DNA of 64,000 nt from Candidatus Latescibacterota bacterium (GTDB lineage: Bacteria > Latescibacterota > UBA2968 > UBA8231). The DNA lies in assembly GCA_022819745.1 (NCBI GenBank), contig JAJEGS010000021.1, forward strand, positions 124,001 through 188,000, in the 5' to 3' direction. The position numbers and the translations under genes were made by a program. Positions 25,842 through 35,422 of the stretch are shown here, piece after piece. Position 1 is the stretch's first letter. Every line of letters begins with the position of its first letter. The notes under the pieces were generated by a model, which had not been told where the DNA came from, made no database searches, and was given only the letters and a program-made list of their open reading frames with translations.

Positions 25842-26759
25842 TCACGGTCGCGGCAGGATGACAAATCCCACCGAATCCACCGACGCCGACACAAACAGCC
25901 CGATGCCGCCCTCCACCTGAAAGAGCGGCCGCTCGAAATTTTCGCCAGCGAGCCCCCCAAAGCCGCCCTGTTCTTCTTGGAAGTCGGGGCTGGAGCGGGC
26001 GAACTCGAACCAGTTGTGATCGACTGCGTACACCTTTATCAGCGAACGCCCGGTATAAACCACGGCGAACCACGGCCAGCGCACGATTCCGTCGCTGGCG
26101 GCAAAGGGCGGCGATTGGTTGACTAGCAAGTCCTCCGGGTCCCGGTCGTATATCTCTGGGAAATCATCGTCGAGCAATTGCGCGTCCTCTTCCAAAGCGA
26201 AGAGCGCCGCTTGGTACGCTTCTCCTGCCTTTTCCAAGTGGATTTCGATCAAGCCCTCCAGATGAGTAAGCTGATTCTCTGGTGCCGTGTACACTTCGTC
26301 CCCCACCTCGGCAAATGACTTGAGAGTCCGCATGATCTCTTGGGTGTCTTCGTCCAATAAAACCATCTGGCGCACCCGCACTCGCTCAGGCGTGGTGGTG
26401 CGAGCGCGCACCTTCTTGCCCCCGACATCCACTTCTAGCCGGTACTCGGTCGTGGTTTGCACGAGAGGGGCCTCTGGCGGTGGCAAATAGCGACCGGGTG
26501 CTGGATCAGATGCATACTCAAAGATCTGATCCCCTTGGAAGACGCGCACTTGGGCATCGGGCACCCCCGCCGCATCCCGACTATAGGTTTGGCCGGGAGG
26601 CAGGATGCGCCGCACGAACAATTCGGGTAGGGGCTGATCGACTATCAGCACCCCGTCCACCACCAACTCGCTGCCTTCCTCCACCGAGCCGAATAGCTCA
26701 CCTGGCTGGCGCTCGGCAGCGCAGGCCGTCAGGAACAGGGCGATAAAAACGTAGCGCAC
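25842..26759 (-). CDS. DUF4249-like outer-membrane lipoprotein partner of a TonB receptor
   Basis: The 305-residue protein starts with a lipoprotein signal (hydrophobic run then LTAC lipobox with the lipidated Cys at residue 13). The mature part is rich in beta strand, with DGVLIVDQPLPELFVRRILPPG, an Ig-like segment that resembles the DUF4249 family commonly found beside carboxypeptidase-domain TonB receptors in the Bacteroidetes group. The GTG start has a strong GAGGAGGAAA site and lies 10 bases after the receptor stop, so the two form an operon. It probably acts at the outer membrane in capture of the same unknown ligand. Confidence 0.65.
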   Translation of the reverse strand: MRYVFIALFLTACAAERQPGELFGSVEEGSELVVDGVLIVDQPLPELFVRRILPPGQTYSRDAAGVPDAQVRVFQGDQIFEYASDPAPGRYLPPPEAPLVQTTTEYRLEVDVGGKKVRARTTTPERVRVRQMVLLDEDTQEIMRTLKSFAEVGDEVYTAPENQLTHLEGLIEIHLEKAGEAYQAALFALEEDAQLLDDDFPEIYDRDPEDLLVNQSPPFAASDGIVRWPWFAVVYTGRSLIKVYAVDHNWFEFARSSPDFQEEQGGFGGLAGENFERPLFQVEGGIGLFVSASVDSVGFVILPRP

Positions 26760-26769
26760 GATTTCCTCC

Positions 26770-29010
26770 TCAAAACGAAAAATTGAAACCCAACGTCGGC
26801 ACGATGGGCAATTGCTTGATCACTTGCGGCTCGGTCTCGGGATTGTTCGTGTTGAACTCCACGAACCACTCGTTGCGCCGACTGTAGATATTGAAAATTT
26901 GCAAGTAGAACTCGGCATCGAGGCCCCACAGCCCGAACTCGCGGCTGGCACTGGCATCGAGGCGGTGATAGGGCAGCAGACGGGCGCTGTTGCGGTTGGC
27001 TGGTAGCACGTAGTCTTGCAGCGATCCAGTGGTCGGCTCGCGCAGCGAATAGCGGGCCGAGGCCGGGGTAAAGGTCTGTCCAGTGGCGTACACGAGATTT
27101 GAACCTAAGCGCCATTTTCCCAAGTTGTACGAGAGCACGAAAGACAGATCGTGGCGGCGGTCGTACTTGGGGGGAAAGGCGCGTCCACGGTTTAGTTCGG
27201 GGAAGGTGCGCCGCGTCCAGCCCAACGTATAGCCTATCCAGCCGGTGAGTGCCCCAGTGCGCCGCTGCAAAAAGACTTCGACTCCGCTGGCCCAGCCGCG
27301 TCCCCCACTTTTGAATATGTCATCTGAGCGCGTGCCTTCGCTATCGACGGGCACCGCGTTGTCCAGCACCACCAGATTGGCCAAGTCGGTGTAGTAGGTC
27401 TCCACGGAGAGCTGGTAGCGCCGCGAGGGGTTCCACTCGGTTCCTACGACTCCTTGATACGAGCGGCCCGGCTCGACGCTGCTGTCCAGCGGTACCCAAA
27501 AATCGCCGCCGCTGAAGACTTCGGTGGTGATCAATTGCAAGTACTGGCGGTACATCCCTGCGGCGGCTTTGATGCGGATTTTGTCGTTGAGGGCGCGGCT
27601 CAGGGACAGCCTCGGCGCGAAGTGCATGCGATCGCCGACGCTGAAATAAGTGCCTCGTCCCCCGAGCCGCAGCCGCGTAGTGGGCCCGGCTTGCCACTCG
27701 TCTTGGACGTAGGCCGAGGCCAACACCGACCTCTGGTACAAGGACTCTTCCTCCTGATTGAAGGACTGGGAATAGTCGAACTCGAATAGAGTGGCCAGAA
27801 AGCCGAGGGTGAGAGTGTGGTCGCGGTTGGCGAAGTAATCCACGTCGCCCTTGAGCGACCAGTCGCGGATGCTGTTGGCAATGCTGAAAGGCGTGTCGAA
27901 GAAACTGAACAAGAGGATGCTTTCATACGACGAGCCGGCGGCCATGAAGTGCCCAAACAGAGTTGGTGAGAACACCCGCGTCCAGCGCGCGGTCACGGCG
28001 CGGTTGCCCCAGCGCAAATCGGCGAAGGATTCATCCTCTTCTTCTGCATCCACCCGCAGATCGTCTTGGCCCCAGTACGTGCTCATGGTAAAGGTGTCGT
28101 CGCCCCACCGCTGGTTGACTTTGCCGTTGAAGTCGTAGAAGTAATAGTTCAAGGGGATGTCCACCCCGCGCGAGCGAATGGCGCTGAGTATGGGTTCCAA
28201 GTACGTGCGGCGGCCGGCCATCATCCACGAGCCTTGGCCCACTGGCCCTTCGGCCAGCAAGCGGCTCGCGATCAGGCTGATGCCGCCCCGGCCGCTGAAT
28301 CGCTGTCGGTTGCCCTCGCGGTTGCTCACGTCGAGTACCGCCCCGAGCGTGCGGCCGTACGCGGCCGGGTAGGCCCCTTTGTATAGCTGGACGTCCTTGA
28401 TGGCGTCGGGGTTGAAAGTCGAGAAGAAGCCGAAGAGGTGCGAGGGGTTGTACAGGGGGATGTGGTCGAGGAGGATGGCCGTCTGATCGGGGCCGCCGCC
28501 GCGCACGTACAGGCCGCTGCTGACATCGGACGCCGACTGGATGCCCGGCAGCAGTTGCAAGCTGCGGAGGAGATCGGCCTCGCCAATGGCCGGCATTTGC
28601 TGCAACGGCTCGACCTGCAGGGCGATAAAACTGCTCTGGGTGGCCTGCTCCAGTTCTTCGCTGCGCTCGGCCTGGATCACAATCTCCTCTAGGTCCACCG
28701 ACTCGACCTGCAAGGCCACATCCAAGCGCACATCTTGGTCGCTGAACGCTAGGGTATCGCGCCAGCTTTTGTAGCCTATATACGAAATCACCACCTCGTA
28801 CGTCCCCGCTGGGACCTCTTTGACGGCGTAGTAGCCGCTGCTATTGCTCGCCGCGCCCAACTGTACCTGAGTCAGGACAATGGAGGCCAGAGGCAGGGAT
28901 TCGCCGTTGTCGGCGTCGGTGACAAATCCGCTCAGGGTAACTCCCGGGGTTTGGGCCGCCAAGGGCATGGCCACCAACAGAGTTATCATACAATACCTAA
29001 TAATTGCCAT
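26770..29010 (-). CDS. TonB-dependent receptor with N-terminal carboxypeptidase-regulatory domain
   Basis: At 746 residues the protein has a signal peptide (to about residue 19), a CarboxypepD_reg-like domain (VTLSGFVTDADNGESLPLASI), a plug with GLYVRGGGPDQTAILLD and an outer-membrane beta barrel ending in a terminal Phe (GFNFSF). It would transport a ligand such as a chelated metal or cofactor, powered by TonB. It closely resembles the second receptor at 36563-38728. A GGAGAG site precedes the ATG. Translation continues into the DUF4249 lipoprotein 10 bases downstream. Confidence 0.9.
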   Translation of the reverse strand: MAIIRYCMITLLVAMPLAAQTPGVTLSGFVTDADNGESLPLASIVLTQVQLGAASNSSGYYAVKEVPAGTYEVVISYIGYKSWRDTLAFSDQDVRLDVALQVESVDLEEIVIQAERSEELEQATQSSFIALQVEPLQQMPAIGEADLLRSLQLLPGIQSASDVSSGLYVRGGGPDQTAILLDHIPLYNPSHLFGFFSTFNPDAIKDVQLYKGAYPAAYGRTLGAVLDVSNREGNRQRFSGRGGISLIASRLLAEGPVGQGSWMMAGRRTYLEPILSAIRSRGVDIPLNYYFYDFNGKVNQRWGDDTFTMSTYWGQDDLRVDAEEEDESFADLRWGNRAVTARWTRVFSPTLFGHFMAAGSSYESILLFSFFDTPFSIANSIRDWSLKGDVDYFANRDHTLTLGFLATLFEFDYSQSFNQEEESLYQRSVLASAYVQDEWQAGPTTRLRLGGRGTYFSVGDRMHFAPRLSLSRALNDKIRIKAAAGMYRQYLQLITTEVFSGGDFWVPLDSSVEPGRSYQGVVGTEWNPSRRYQLSVETYYTDLANLVVLDNAVPVDSEGTRSDDIFKSGGRGWASGVEVFLQRRTGALTGWIGYTLGWTRRTFPELNRGRAFPPKYDRRHDLSFVLSYNLGKWRLGSNLVYATGQTFTPASARYSLREPTTGSLQDYVLPANRNSARLLPYHRLDASASREFGLWGLDAEFYLQIFNIYSRRNEWFVEFNTNNPETEPQVIKQLPIVPTLGFNFSF

Positions 29011-29019
29011 TCTCTCTCC

Positions 29020-29049
29020 GTTTAAAATGCTGATACGACACGTACCACT
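29020..29049 (-). repeat. imperfect copy of the methyltransferase gene 3' end
   Basis: GTTTAAAA...CGACAC..ACCACT occurs here and again at 29091-29120, with 22 of 30 bases identical. The second copy is the end of the methyltransferase gene (reverse strand, WWVSHYRFK), and in the same reading the first copy gives WYVSYQHFK. It looks like a remnant of a duplicated 3' end between that gene and the TonB receptor. The match is short, so this is tentative. Confidence 0.3.
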
Positions 29050-29079
29050 TTCTTTTAACCCCCTAAACCCGTCCTGCCG

Positions 29080-30114
29080 CTACCCCCTCTGTTTAAAACG
29101 ATAGTGCGACACCCACCACTCCTGCCCGCCGTTGTAGCCCCACAATTCGGCGCAGGCCATAAAGAAAATACGCCAGCGCTGTAACCATCGCCGCTTTGCG
29201 GCTGCTCCGTATTGGCGTTCCAAAATGGCGAGGGCCTCCGAGCGCCGGGCGTCGAGATTGGTCAGCCAATGCTCGGCCGTGCGGGCGTAATGCCGGCCAT
29301 CGACCCGCCATTGCGCCTCTAGGACTAGGTCGTCTTGGAAGTAGTGCAGCAGATCGTCGGAGGGCATGATGCCGCCGGTAAAAAAGTAACGTCCCATCCA
29401 GTTATTTTCACCTTCGGCGGCAAAGGTGTATGCGTAGAGACGATGGACGAAGATGTGGATGAATAGCGAGCCAGCCGGTTTGAGCCAGCCGGCGATGCGC
29501 CGCATTAACTCGCGGTAATTGCGCATGTGCTCGAACATCTCCACCGATACCACCCGATCGTAGCGTCCCGGTGCCGCGAACTGGTTCATGTCTGCGGTGA
29601 TCACTGCGACGTTATCTAGTCCCAGAGCCTTGCAGCGTTCTTCGATGAAGTCGCGCTGTAGTGCCGAATTGGACACTGCGGTGATGCGGCTGCCGGGATA
29701 ATGCTGCGCCATCCACAGGGTCAGCGAGCCCCAGCCGCAACCCAATTCCAGCACGTCTTGGCCGTCTTGCAAGTCGGCGCGCTGACAGGTCAGTTTCAGC
29801 ATGGCCGCTTCGGCTTGGTCCAGACTGGCCGTCTGCGTAGGGAAATAACAGCCGCTGTACTTGAGATGACGGCCTAAGACCAGTTGGAAAAACTCGGGCG
29901 GCAGTTCGTAGTGTTGCTCGTTGGCGCTCTGCGTATGCAGGGCGATGGGTGCCTGATCCATGGAGGCGATGAAGCGGCATTTGGCCGCTTGCTCGGCCTC
30001 GCAGTCGGTGCCTCGCTCTTGCCGCAGACGCCCGCGATTGAGGCGGCGGATGCCCCAGCGGATAAGGGCGTCGGGCAACAGGCCCCGCTCGGCCCAATCA
30101 ATCGCGTTCAACAT
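29080..30114 (-). CDS. cyclopropane-synthase-like SAM-dependent fatty-acyl methyltransferase (second copy in operon)
   Basis: A 344-residue member of the CFA-like methyltransferase group. The SAM site is [16 protein letters not shown], followed by [18 protein letters not shown] and [17 protein letters not shown], and ends [10 protein letters not shown]. It shares the fold of the gene at 30995-32281 but lacks its longer C-terminal part, and its exact acyl substrate is unknown. It begins inside the end of the DUF1295 gene (17-base overlap) and is the last gene of the operon led by the MerR/B12-type regulator. Confidence 0.8.
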   Translation of the reverse strand: MLNAIDWAERGLLPDALIRWGIRRLNRGRLRQERGTDCEAEQAAKCRFIASMDQAPIALHTQSANEQHYELPPEFFQLVLGRHLKYSGCYFPTQTASLDQAEAAMLKLTCQRADLQDGQDVLELGCGWGSLTLWMAQHYPGSRITAVSNSALQRDFIEERCKALGLDNVAVITADMNQFAAPGRYDRVVSVEMFEHMRNYRELMRRIAGWLKPAGSLFIHIFVHRLYAYTFAAEGENNWMGRYFFTGGIMPSDDLLHYFQDDLVLEAQWRVDGRHYARTAEHWLTNLDARRSEALAILERQYGAAAKRRWLQRWRIFFMACAELWGYNGGQEWWVSHYRFKQRG

Positions 30115-30895
30115 TTTCTCTGCGGGGAAACCACGGAATAAAGGGACTAGTAGTGCGCTGGTAGCGGCGGTAGCTCTCGCCTCGGCTGACCAGTGCCCGC
30201 TTCTCAGTGTAGGGAATGCCGGTCACGCGGTAGAGCAGAAACAACATCAGCACCGGCCCGATCCAAGCCAACCACCCGATCTCCGACCCGACCGCCATGA
30301 CCACGTAGGCCCACCAGTGGATCCATTCAAAGAAATAGTTGGGATGGCGCGAATAGCGCCACAAGCCGCGGTCGCAGGTGCGCCCGTGGTTAGCAGCTTG
30401 GCTGCGGAAGGCGGCCAATTGGCGGTCAGCTACCCATTCGCCGACTACCGCTATTACCCACACTAGCAGGCCGGTTACATCCCAAGCGGTCCAGCCTGCG
30501 TGAGCTTTGGCTGCCACGGCGACGAAAGGTAGGCCGAATAAAACCACCAGCAGGGCCTGCGCTTGGAATAAATAGAAAAAGCGCCGCTGGGCCTTGGCAC
30601 CCCATTGGGCACGCAGCATCTGGTAGCGGCCGTCTTCTTCTTTGGCTCGTACTATACGGTCGATCAGCAAATAAGCGGTTAGGCGGAAGGACCACGCCGC
30701 GCCCATCAGACCGAGTAACAGCCGCCGCGACTCCCAACCGTCGCCACTATAGGCTGCGGCCACGGCCACCAACCCAATGCCACCTGCCCAGCCCACGTCA
30801 ACGACGCCCGCATCGCCCCGTCGCCGCTGCAGCCAATACAGCGCGGCCATACCCGCCATAGCCACCGGCAAACTATAGGCTAACAAGTTCAACAT
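30098..30895 (-). CDS. DUF1295 integral membrane protein (steroid 5-alpha-reductase-like)
   Basis: A 265-residue multi-spanning membrane protein with about seven hydrophobic segments. The C-terminal signature [22 protein letters not shown] is typical of DUF1295/isoprenylcysteine methyltransferase and steroid reductase folds. It may reduce a double bond in a lipid or modify a fatty chain. It sits between two CFA-like methyltransferase genes in an operon for acyl-chain modification. It overlaps the next gene by 17 bases. Confidence 0.8.
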   Translation of the reverse strand: MLNLLAYSLPVAMAGMAALYWLQRRRGDAGVVDVGWAGGIGLVAVAAAYSGDGWESRRLLLGLMGAAWSFRLTAYLLIDRIVRAKEEDGRYQMLRAQWGAKAQRRFFYLFQAQALLVVLFGLPFVAVAAKAHAGWTAWDVTGLLVWVIAVVGEWVADRQLAAFRSQAANHGRTCDRGLWRYSRHPNYFFEWIHWWAYVVMAVGSEIGWLAWIGPVLMLFLLYRVTGIPYTEKRALVSRGESYRRYQRTTSPFIPWFPRRENVERD

Positions 30896-30946
30896 GGTGT
30901 CGTAGCTTTCGGTAGTTTCTGAGGGACTCGTTGCCCTTACTCACCT

Positions 30947-30973
30947 CTGCGCCATCTGCGTCCATCTGCGGAT
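30947..30973. repeat. 10-nt-periodic intergenic repeat (CTGCG type), copy 1
   Basis: Three CTGCG units separated by about ten bases (CTGCGCCAT, CTGCGTCCAT, CTGCGGAT) occupy the gap between the DUF1295 and CFA genes. The 18-mer CTGCGTCCATCTGCGGAT recurs exactly at 33082-33099 in another gap of the same operon. This is a short interspersed repeat, possibly with a role as a spacer or mobile relic. Confidence 0.5.
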
Positions 30974-30994
30974 ACCCTGTCATCCGCCGTGCCC

Positions 30995-32281
30995 CTAAAC
31001 CTCGCCGTGGCCAATCTCGGGCAACTGCGCCGAGCGGCGGTTTGCTGGCCGAGCCAATAGCATTTGCACATCGGAGATGTAGCGCTCTGCAAAGCCGCCG
31101 ATGCAATACGAAAAATAGAAGTCCCACATGCGAATGAATTCCTCGGTAAACCCTAGCTGACGCACTTGTTCTTCTGCGTCCCAAAAACGCGCCCGCCAAG
31201 CCTGCAAGGTGCGGGCGTAGTGCGGACCAATGTCCTCCAAGTGCACCAAGCGCATATCCGTGGCCGCCGCCAGCGAGCGGCTGATGGTCGCCACCGACGG
31301 GATGCAACTGCCCGGAAAGATATATGCCTTGATGAAATCAACCGAGCGGCGCGCCCGCTCGTAGGCCCAATCGCCGATGACGATGGCCTGCAATAGCATC
31401 AGTCCCTCGGGTTTGAGCAGGCGGGCGCAACAGCCGAAATAAGTGTCGAAGTAGTGGTGTCCCACGGCTTCGATCATCTCTATGGAGACCAGTTTGTCGT
31501 ACTGTCCCTGCAAATCGCGGTAGTCGGCCAACACCACCTCTACCCGGCCATCTAAGCCGGCCGCGCGCACTCGTTGACGCGCCAATTCGCACTGTTGCTG
31601 CGAAATGGTCGCCGTGGTCACTCGGCAGCCGTACTCGCGGGCCGCGTGCAGGGCAAAACCGCCCCATCCGGTGCCGATTTCCAACAGATGATCCTCGGGC
31701 ACTAGGGCGAGCTTTTTGCAGATGCGGTCCACCTTGTAGCGCGAGGCTTCTTCCAGCGAACTGTCCGGGCGCGGAAACACGGCGCTCGAATACATCATGT
31801 TGTCGTCGAGGAAGAGGCGGAAAAAGTCGTTGCTCAAATCGTAGTGGGCGGCGATGTTGCGCCGGCTGCCTTGGAGCGTATTGCGTTTGAGGGCATGCCC
31901 CAACATGCGGGCCGGTGCGGCCAGCCGGGCCCAGCCCCGCTCGCGCTGCTGCATCCACTCCATATTGGCCGCGGCCAAGCGGCACATAGTCGGCAGATCG
32001 TCGCAACTCCACCACCCCTGCATGTAGGCTTCTGCCGCGCCGATGGTGCCCCCGAGGGCCAAGGCGCGGAAAAAGCGCGGATGGTGGACTTGCAAAACTA
32101 CTGTGGGGCCGTCTTCGCCCTGCCCGAAGGTGCGGCGCTGTTCGCCTTCGACTAGGCAAATCGCACCGCGCTGCAAGCGCTGCAATTGTCCCAACACCAA
32201 CCGCCGCGCCCAGCGATCCAGCCAGCCGCCGAGGCCGAGAGATCGTTTTTTAACTGCGGGGGAGAGCGCTAGTTGCGACAT
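30995..32281 (-). CDS. cfa: cyclopropane-fatty-acyl-phospholipid synthase
   Basis: The 428-residue protein has the full CFA length. A helical N-terminal lipid-binding region (FRALALGGTIGAAEAYMQGWW) precedes the SAM site LEIGTGWGGFA and the conserved VSIEMIEAVGHHYFDTYF and C-terminal MWDFYFSYCIGGFAERYI with the Cys-containing loop. It methylenates or methylates unsaturated acyl chains on phospholipids at the inner membrane. In this cluster, with DUF1365, an FAD enzyme and a desaturase, it could make cyclopropane, methyl-branched or furan fatty acids (UfaM-like). Its start lies inside the DUF1365 gene by 32 bases. Confidence 0.88.
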   Translation of the reverse strand: MSQLALSPAVKKRSLGLGGWLDRWARRLVLGQLQRLQRGAICLVEGEQRRTFGQGEDGPTVVLQVHHPRFFRALALGGTIGAAEAYMQGWWSCDDLPTMCRLAAANMEWMQQRERGWARLAAPARMLGHALKRNTLQGSRRNIAAHYDLSNDFFRLFLDDNMMYSSAVFPRPDSSLEEASRYKVDRICKKLALVPEDHLLEIGTGWGGFALHAAREYGCRVTTATISQQQCELARQRVRAAGLDGRVEVVLADYRDLQGQYDKLVSIEMIEAVGHHYFDTYFGCCARLLKPEGLMLLQAIVIGDWAYERARRSVDFIKAYIFPGSCIPSVATISRSLAAATDMRLVHLEDIGPHYARTLQAWRARFWDAEEQVRQLGFTEEFIRMWDFYFSYCIGGFAERYISDVQMLLARPANRRSAQLPEIGHGEV

Positions 32282-33053
32282 AGTCTTTTTCCTTTGTCAA
32301 CGATTTGGGGTGCGGGTAGAACGGACAGCGTTTGAGCCACAGTTTTAGCGCCTGCCAGTGAATGGCACCAATGACTTTTGTCGTTATCAGCGGATACTGC
32401 ACCAGTACCCGCGCCAGCGCTGCCGCGCTTATTTCCCGCCGCCGCAGCACTAGGGTCGCGTCGAATAAATGACTGTCGTCCTGCCAATTGTCCATATGCA
32501 CGGCCAGCGTGCGGCGCGGCGTGGTAAAGCGCCAAGTGTAGTCCTGCTGCATGGCCATGAAGGGCGAAACGTGGAATGCCTTGGAGAATTGGTAGCACTT
32601 GTGCGCTCCGCGGCCGCGGTCGATCCCTGAGTGCAGGACGTAGCAGTGCTGTTCGCCCCAAGGCGTGTTATTTACCTCGCCTACCACCGTTTCGACGCGC
32701 CTATCGGCTTGGTCGAAGCAATAGTAAAAGCTGACCGGGTTGAAGCCGTATCCGCCGTAGCGCAGGTGAGTCAGCAGGCGGATCGGCCCGTCGGGGTAGC
32801 GTCCGCTCTCGTTTTTGACTAACTGCCGCACGCAATCCGCTAGGGGATGCTGCGGTGCACCCAAATGGTCAGCGCGCCGGAAGTAAGCCACATTGGGCCG
32901 CGCTGACGACCACAGCCAACGCCCGTTGAACAAGCTGGGCAGTTCGGCTAAATCGAGGTACATCATAAAGAGCCGGTACTCAAAGACGTGGGCTACTGGC
33001 GCAAAGCGGCGATGCCGCACCCGCCCTTCGTATATGCAGCTATGCTGGTTCAT
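32250..33053 (-). CDS. DUF1365 family protein
   Basis: At 267 residues from the ATG at 33053, the protein begins NQHSCIYEGRVRHRRFAPVAHVFEYRLFMMYLDLAEL, the hallmark opening of DUF1365. Later conserved parts are LRYGGYGFNPVSFYYCFD and NTPWGEQHCYVL. The biochemical role is not known, but members are nearly always beside a CFA-type methyltransferase and an FAD oxidoreductase, and the set is induced by light/singlet oxygen in alphaproteobacteria. A longer frame to 33200 is unlikely, as it crosses a repeat. The 3' end overlaps cfa by 32 bases. Confidence 0.85.
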   Translation of the reverse strand: MNQHSCIYEGRVRHRRFAPVAHVFEYRLFMMYLDLAELPSLFNGRWLWSSARPNVAYFRRADHLGAPQHPLADCVRQLVKNESGRYPDGPIRLLTHLRYGGYGFNPVSFYYCFDQADRRVETVVGEVNNTPWGEQHCYVLHSGIDRGRGAHKCYQFSKAFHVSPFMAMQQDYTWRFTTPRRTLAVHMDNWQDDSHLFDATLVLRRREISAAALARVLVQYPLITTKVIGAIHWQALKLWLKRCPFYPHPKSLTKEKDYVATSALPRS

Positions 33054-33081
33054 ATAGCAATCTCGTCTTGTTTCTACTCTT

Positions 33082-33099
33082 CTGCGTCCATCTGCGGAT
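33082..33099. repeat. CTGCG-type intergenic repeat, copy 2
   Basis: The 18-mer CTGCGTCCATCTGCGGAT is identical to bases 30956-30973. It lies in the 71-base gap between the FAD oxidoreductase and DUF1365 genes, so both larger gaps of the operon hold the same repeat. Confidence 0.5.
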
Positions 33100-33124
33100 T
33101 GTCGTATAGAAGGATGTAGAATTG

Positions 33125-34387
33125 CTATAGCGTCTTGCCAAAGCGCCGCGTCACTTCCAAGGCGCTGACGACCCCGTCCTCGTGGAAACCAAAGCCCCAA
33201 TAGGCCCCGCAGTAGTGGATGCGATCAACCCCGTCGATTAGCGACCGCTGCTTTTGCGCGGCCACCGAGGTTGGCGAATAGACTGGGTGGTGATAGGTCA
33301 TGCGGGCGATGATCCGCTCTGGGGCAATATCGTCGGTGCGGTTGAGGCTGACGCAGAAGGGTCGGCGGCTCTCCAGACTTTGGAGGATATTCATGTTGTA
33401 CGTGACGGTGGCGGGGCATCCCTTGTCGGGCGGGATGTAGTAATTCCAGCTAGCCCAGGCGCGGCGGCGCTTGGGCAGCACGGATGCGTCGGTGTGCAAT
33501 GCGACATCGTTGGCCTGATATCGCATGGCTCCCAGAACTTGGCGCTCGGCTGGGGTAGGCTCGGCCAATAGCCGCAGTGCTTGGTCGCTGTGTACGGCTA
33601 GGATGACCTCGTCGAAGCGCTCGGGCTCTCTGGCTTGGGTGCGCACTTCCACCCCTTGGTGCAAACGCCGCACCGAAGCCACGGGGCAATTGACGCGGAT
33701 GCGCTCTCTAAAGGGGCGGATCAGCGCCTCGACGTAGCGCTGCGATCCTCCTTTGATGACGCGCCACGGCGTCCGCCCGCGCACTTGCAAAAAGGCGTGG
33801 TTGGCGAAGAACTGGACGAAGTAGCGCGCTGGGAATTCGTACATGCGGTCGGGCAAGGCCGACCACAGCGCCGAGCCCAAGGGGATGATGTGGTGTTGGA
33901 CAAAAGCCTTGGAATAGCCGTTGTCGGCTAGATAGTCTCCGAGGGTAGTAGCGTCATTGGGGTCGCGCAATAATTCCGATGCCTCGCGGTTGAAGCGCAG
34001 GATGTCGGCCAACATGCGGTAGAACGACGGTCGCAGCGCATTGCGCCGCTGGGCCAACAGACTGCTCAGCGGCGTGCTAGCGTATTCGAGGCCGGTGCGG
34101 CCGCACTTGACGCTGAACCCCATTTGAGTCGGCTGGGAAGCCACGCCCAAACGCTGCAGCAGACGATTGAATTGTGGGTAGTTGGGTTCGTTGAAGACGA
34201 TAAAGCCCGTATCCACTGCATAGGAACGCCCGTCCTGTTCGACTTCCAAGGTATGGGTGTGGCCGCCGATATAATCGTTGGCTTCAAATAGCGTGACGTG
34301 GTGATCGGGGTGCAGCAGATAGGCGGCCACTAGGCCGGAAATACCGCCCCCCACCACGGCGATGCGCCGCCCCTGCGCTGGTTTCAT
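33125..34387 (-). CDS. FAD-dependent amine-oxidase-fold oxidoreductase (COG2907 type)
   Basis: A 420-residue flavoprotein with an N-terminal dinucleotide fold (IAVVGGGISGLVAAYLL) and the FAD-binding EANDYIGGHTHT segment. A conserved block VDTGFIVFNEPNYP and a C-terminal HYCGAYWGFGFHEDG region match the NAD/FAD-binding proteins linked to DUF1365 and CFA genes. It probably dehydrogenates or saturates an acyl chain before or after methylation. The ATG overlaps the desaturase stop by 4 bases (ATGA). A longer start at 34582 would overlap the desaturase gene widely and was rejected. Confidence 0.85.
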   Translation of the reverse strand: MKPAQGRRIAVVGGGISGLVAAYLLHPDHHVTLFEANDYIGGHTHTLEVEQDGRSYAVDTGFIVFNEPNYPQFNRLLQRLGVASQPTQMGFSVKCGRTGLEYASTPLSSLLAQRRNALRPSFYRMLADILRFNREASELLRDPNDATTLGDYLADNGYSKAFVQHHIIPLGSALWSALPDRMYEFPARYFVQFFANHAFLQVRGRTPWRVIKGGSQRYVEALIRPFRERIRVNCPVASVRRLHQGVEVRTQAREPERFDEVILAVHSDQALRLLAEPTPAERQVLGAMRYQANDVALHTDASVLPKRRRAWASWNYYIPPDKGCPATVTYNMNILQSLESRRPFCVSLNRTDDIAPERIIARMTYHHPVYSPTSVAAQKQRSLIDGVDRIHYCGAYWGFGFHEDGVVSALEVTRRFGKTL

Positions 34388-35349
34388 GGCCCGTTGACGG
34401 CTCGGTTGTAAACCCGCTCGGGCACGGGCCTGAGATCGCGCACTAGACCGATCCAAGACAGTACTTTGAGCAGGTAATAGGTCGGATCGAACTCCCACCA
34501 GTAAAAACCCTGCCGCGCCGCCCCTGGATAATAGTGGTGGTTGTTGTGCCAGCCCTCGCCCATGGTGATAAGCGCCAGCCAAAAATTATTGCGGCTGTGG
34601 TCTTGGGTGGCAAAGCGGCGGCGGCCAAAAAGATGGGAGAGCGAATTGATGGTACACGTGCCGTGGAACAGGACGATGGTGGAGATGGAGAAGCCCCAGA
34701 CGAGCATTTGCCAGCCACTGGTTTCCAACGCGGGGAAGCGGTTGCCGCAATACTCCCCCAAGGCGTACATCGCCGCTGCTAGCAAGGTGGGTACGATGAT
34801 GTCGAAGCGGTCGAGAAAGCGCAGTTCGGGGAAACGGGCTAGGTCGCGCACATTGTATAGACGGGTGGGAAAATTCGACCGCGAGGTAATCCACAGGACG
34901 TGGCTCCACCAAAACCCGTGCTCTTTGGGCGAATGTACGTCGCTGGCGACATCGGAGTGGCGATGGTGGTGGCGGTGGTGCCCGGCCCACCACAACGGCC
35001 CGCGCTGCACGGCTGTATTGCCCAACACGGCAAAGAGGAACTGCACGGGCCGCGAGGTCTTGAATGTGCGGTGCGAAAAGTAGCGGTGGTAAAATCCGGT
35101 TATGGCAAACATCCGCATCCAGTAGGCCGCGATGGCCACGCCCACGGCTAGGGGACTCCAACCGACCCACAAAACTCCGAGGCAACTCAAGTGCAGCGCC
35201 GCAAAGGGTAGCATGCGGACCCAATCGATCTGCCGCTCGTCTTCAACTACCGCGGCGGCCGCGGCTTCATCGCCCTTAAACCAGCGCAGGAAAGCCAGCC
35301 GCCAGCCTTTGAGCGGCGGTGTATTGTCCGCGATGTTTGTATGTTCCAT
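34384..35349 (-). CDS. acyl-CoA/acyl-lipid delta-9-type desaturase
   Basis: A membrane di-iron desaturase of 321 residues. The three histidine boxes HRYFSH, HHRHHHRHSD and HNNHH are present, and hydrophobic hairpins surround them. It introduces a cis double bond into fatty-acyl chains, which would provide the unsaturated substrate for the CFA-like enzymes of the operon. The ATG at 35349 was preferred to a TTG 18 bases upstream; neither has a strong ribosome-binding site. It is coupled to the FAD oxidoreductase by a 4-base overlap. Confidence 0.9.
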   Translation of the reverse strand: MEHTNIADNTPPLKGWRLAFLRWFKGDEAAAAAVVEDERQIDWVRMLPFAALHLSCLGVLWVGWSPLAVGVAIAAYWMRMFAITGFYHRYFSHRTFKTSRPVQFLFAVLGNTAVQRGPLWWAGHHRHHHRHSDVASDVHSPKEHGFWWSHVLWITSRSNFPTRLYNVRDLARFPELRFLDRFDIIVPTLLAAAMYALGEYCGNRFPALETSGWQMLVWGFSISTIVLFHGTCTINSLSHLFGRRRFATQDHSRNNFWLALITMGEGWHNNHHYYPGAARQGFYWWEFDPTYYLLKVLSWIGLVRDLRPVPERVYNRAVNGP

Positions 35350-35422
35350 TTGATTGCTAGTTGTCAATTGTTTTACCCTCAGTGCAAGACACCCACTCCA
35401 GTACGCGTCTTTTGGTATTCCG

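Noticed and set aside
34388..34582. N-terminal extension of the FAD oxidoreductase
   Set aside because: It would overlap the desaturase by 200 bases; the ATG at 34387 sits in an ATGA overlap and is followed directly by the dinucleotide fold.
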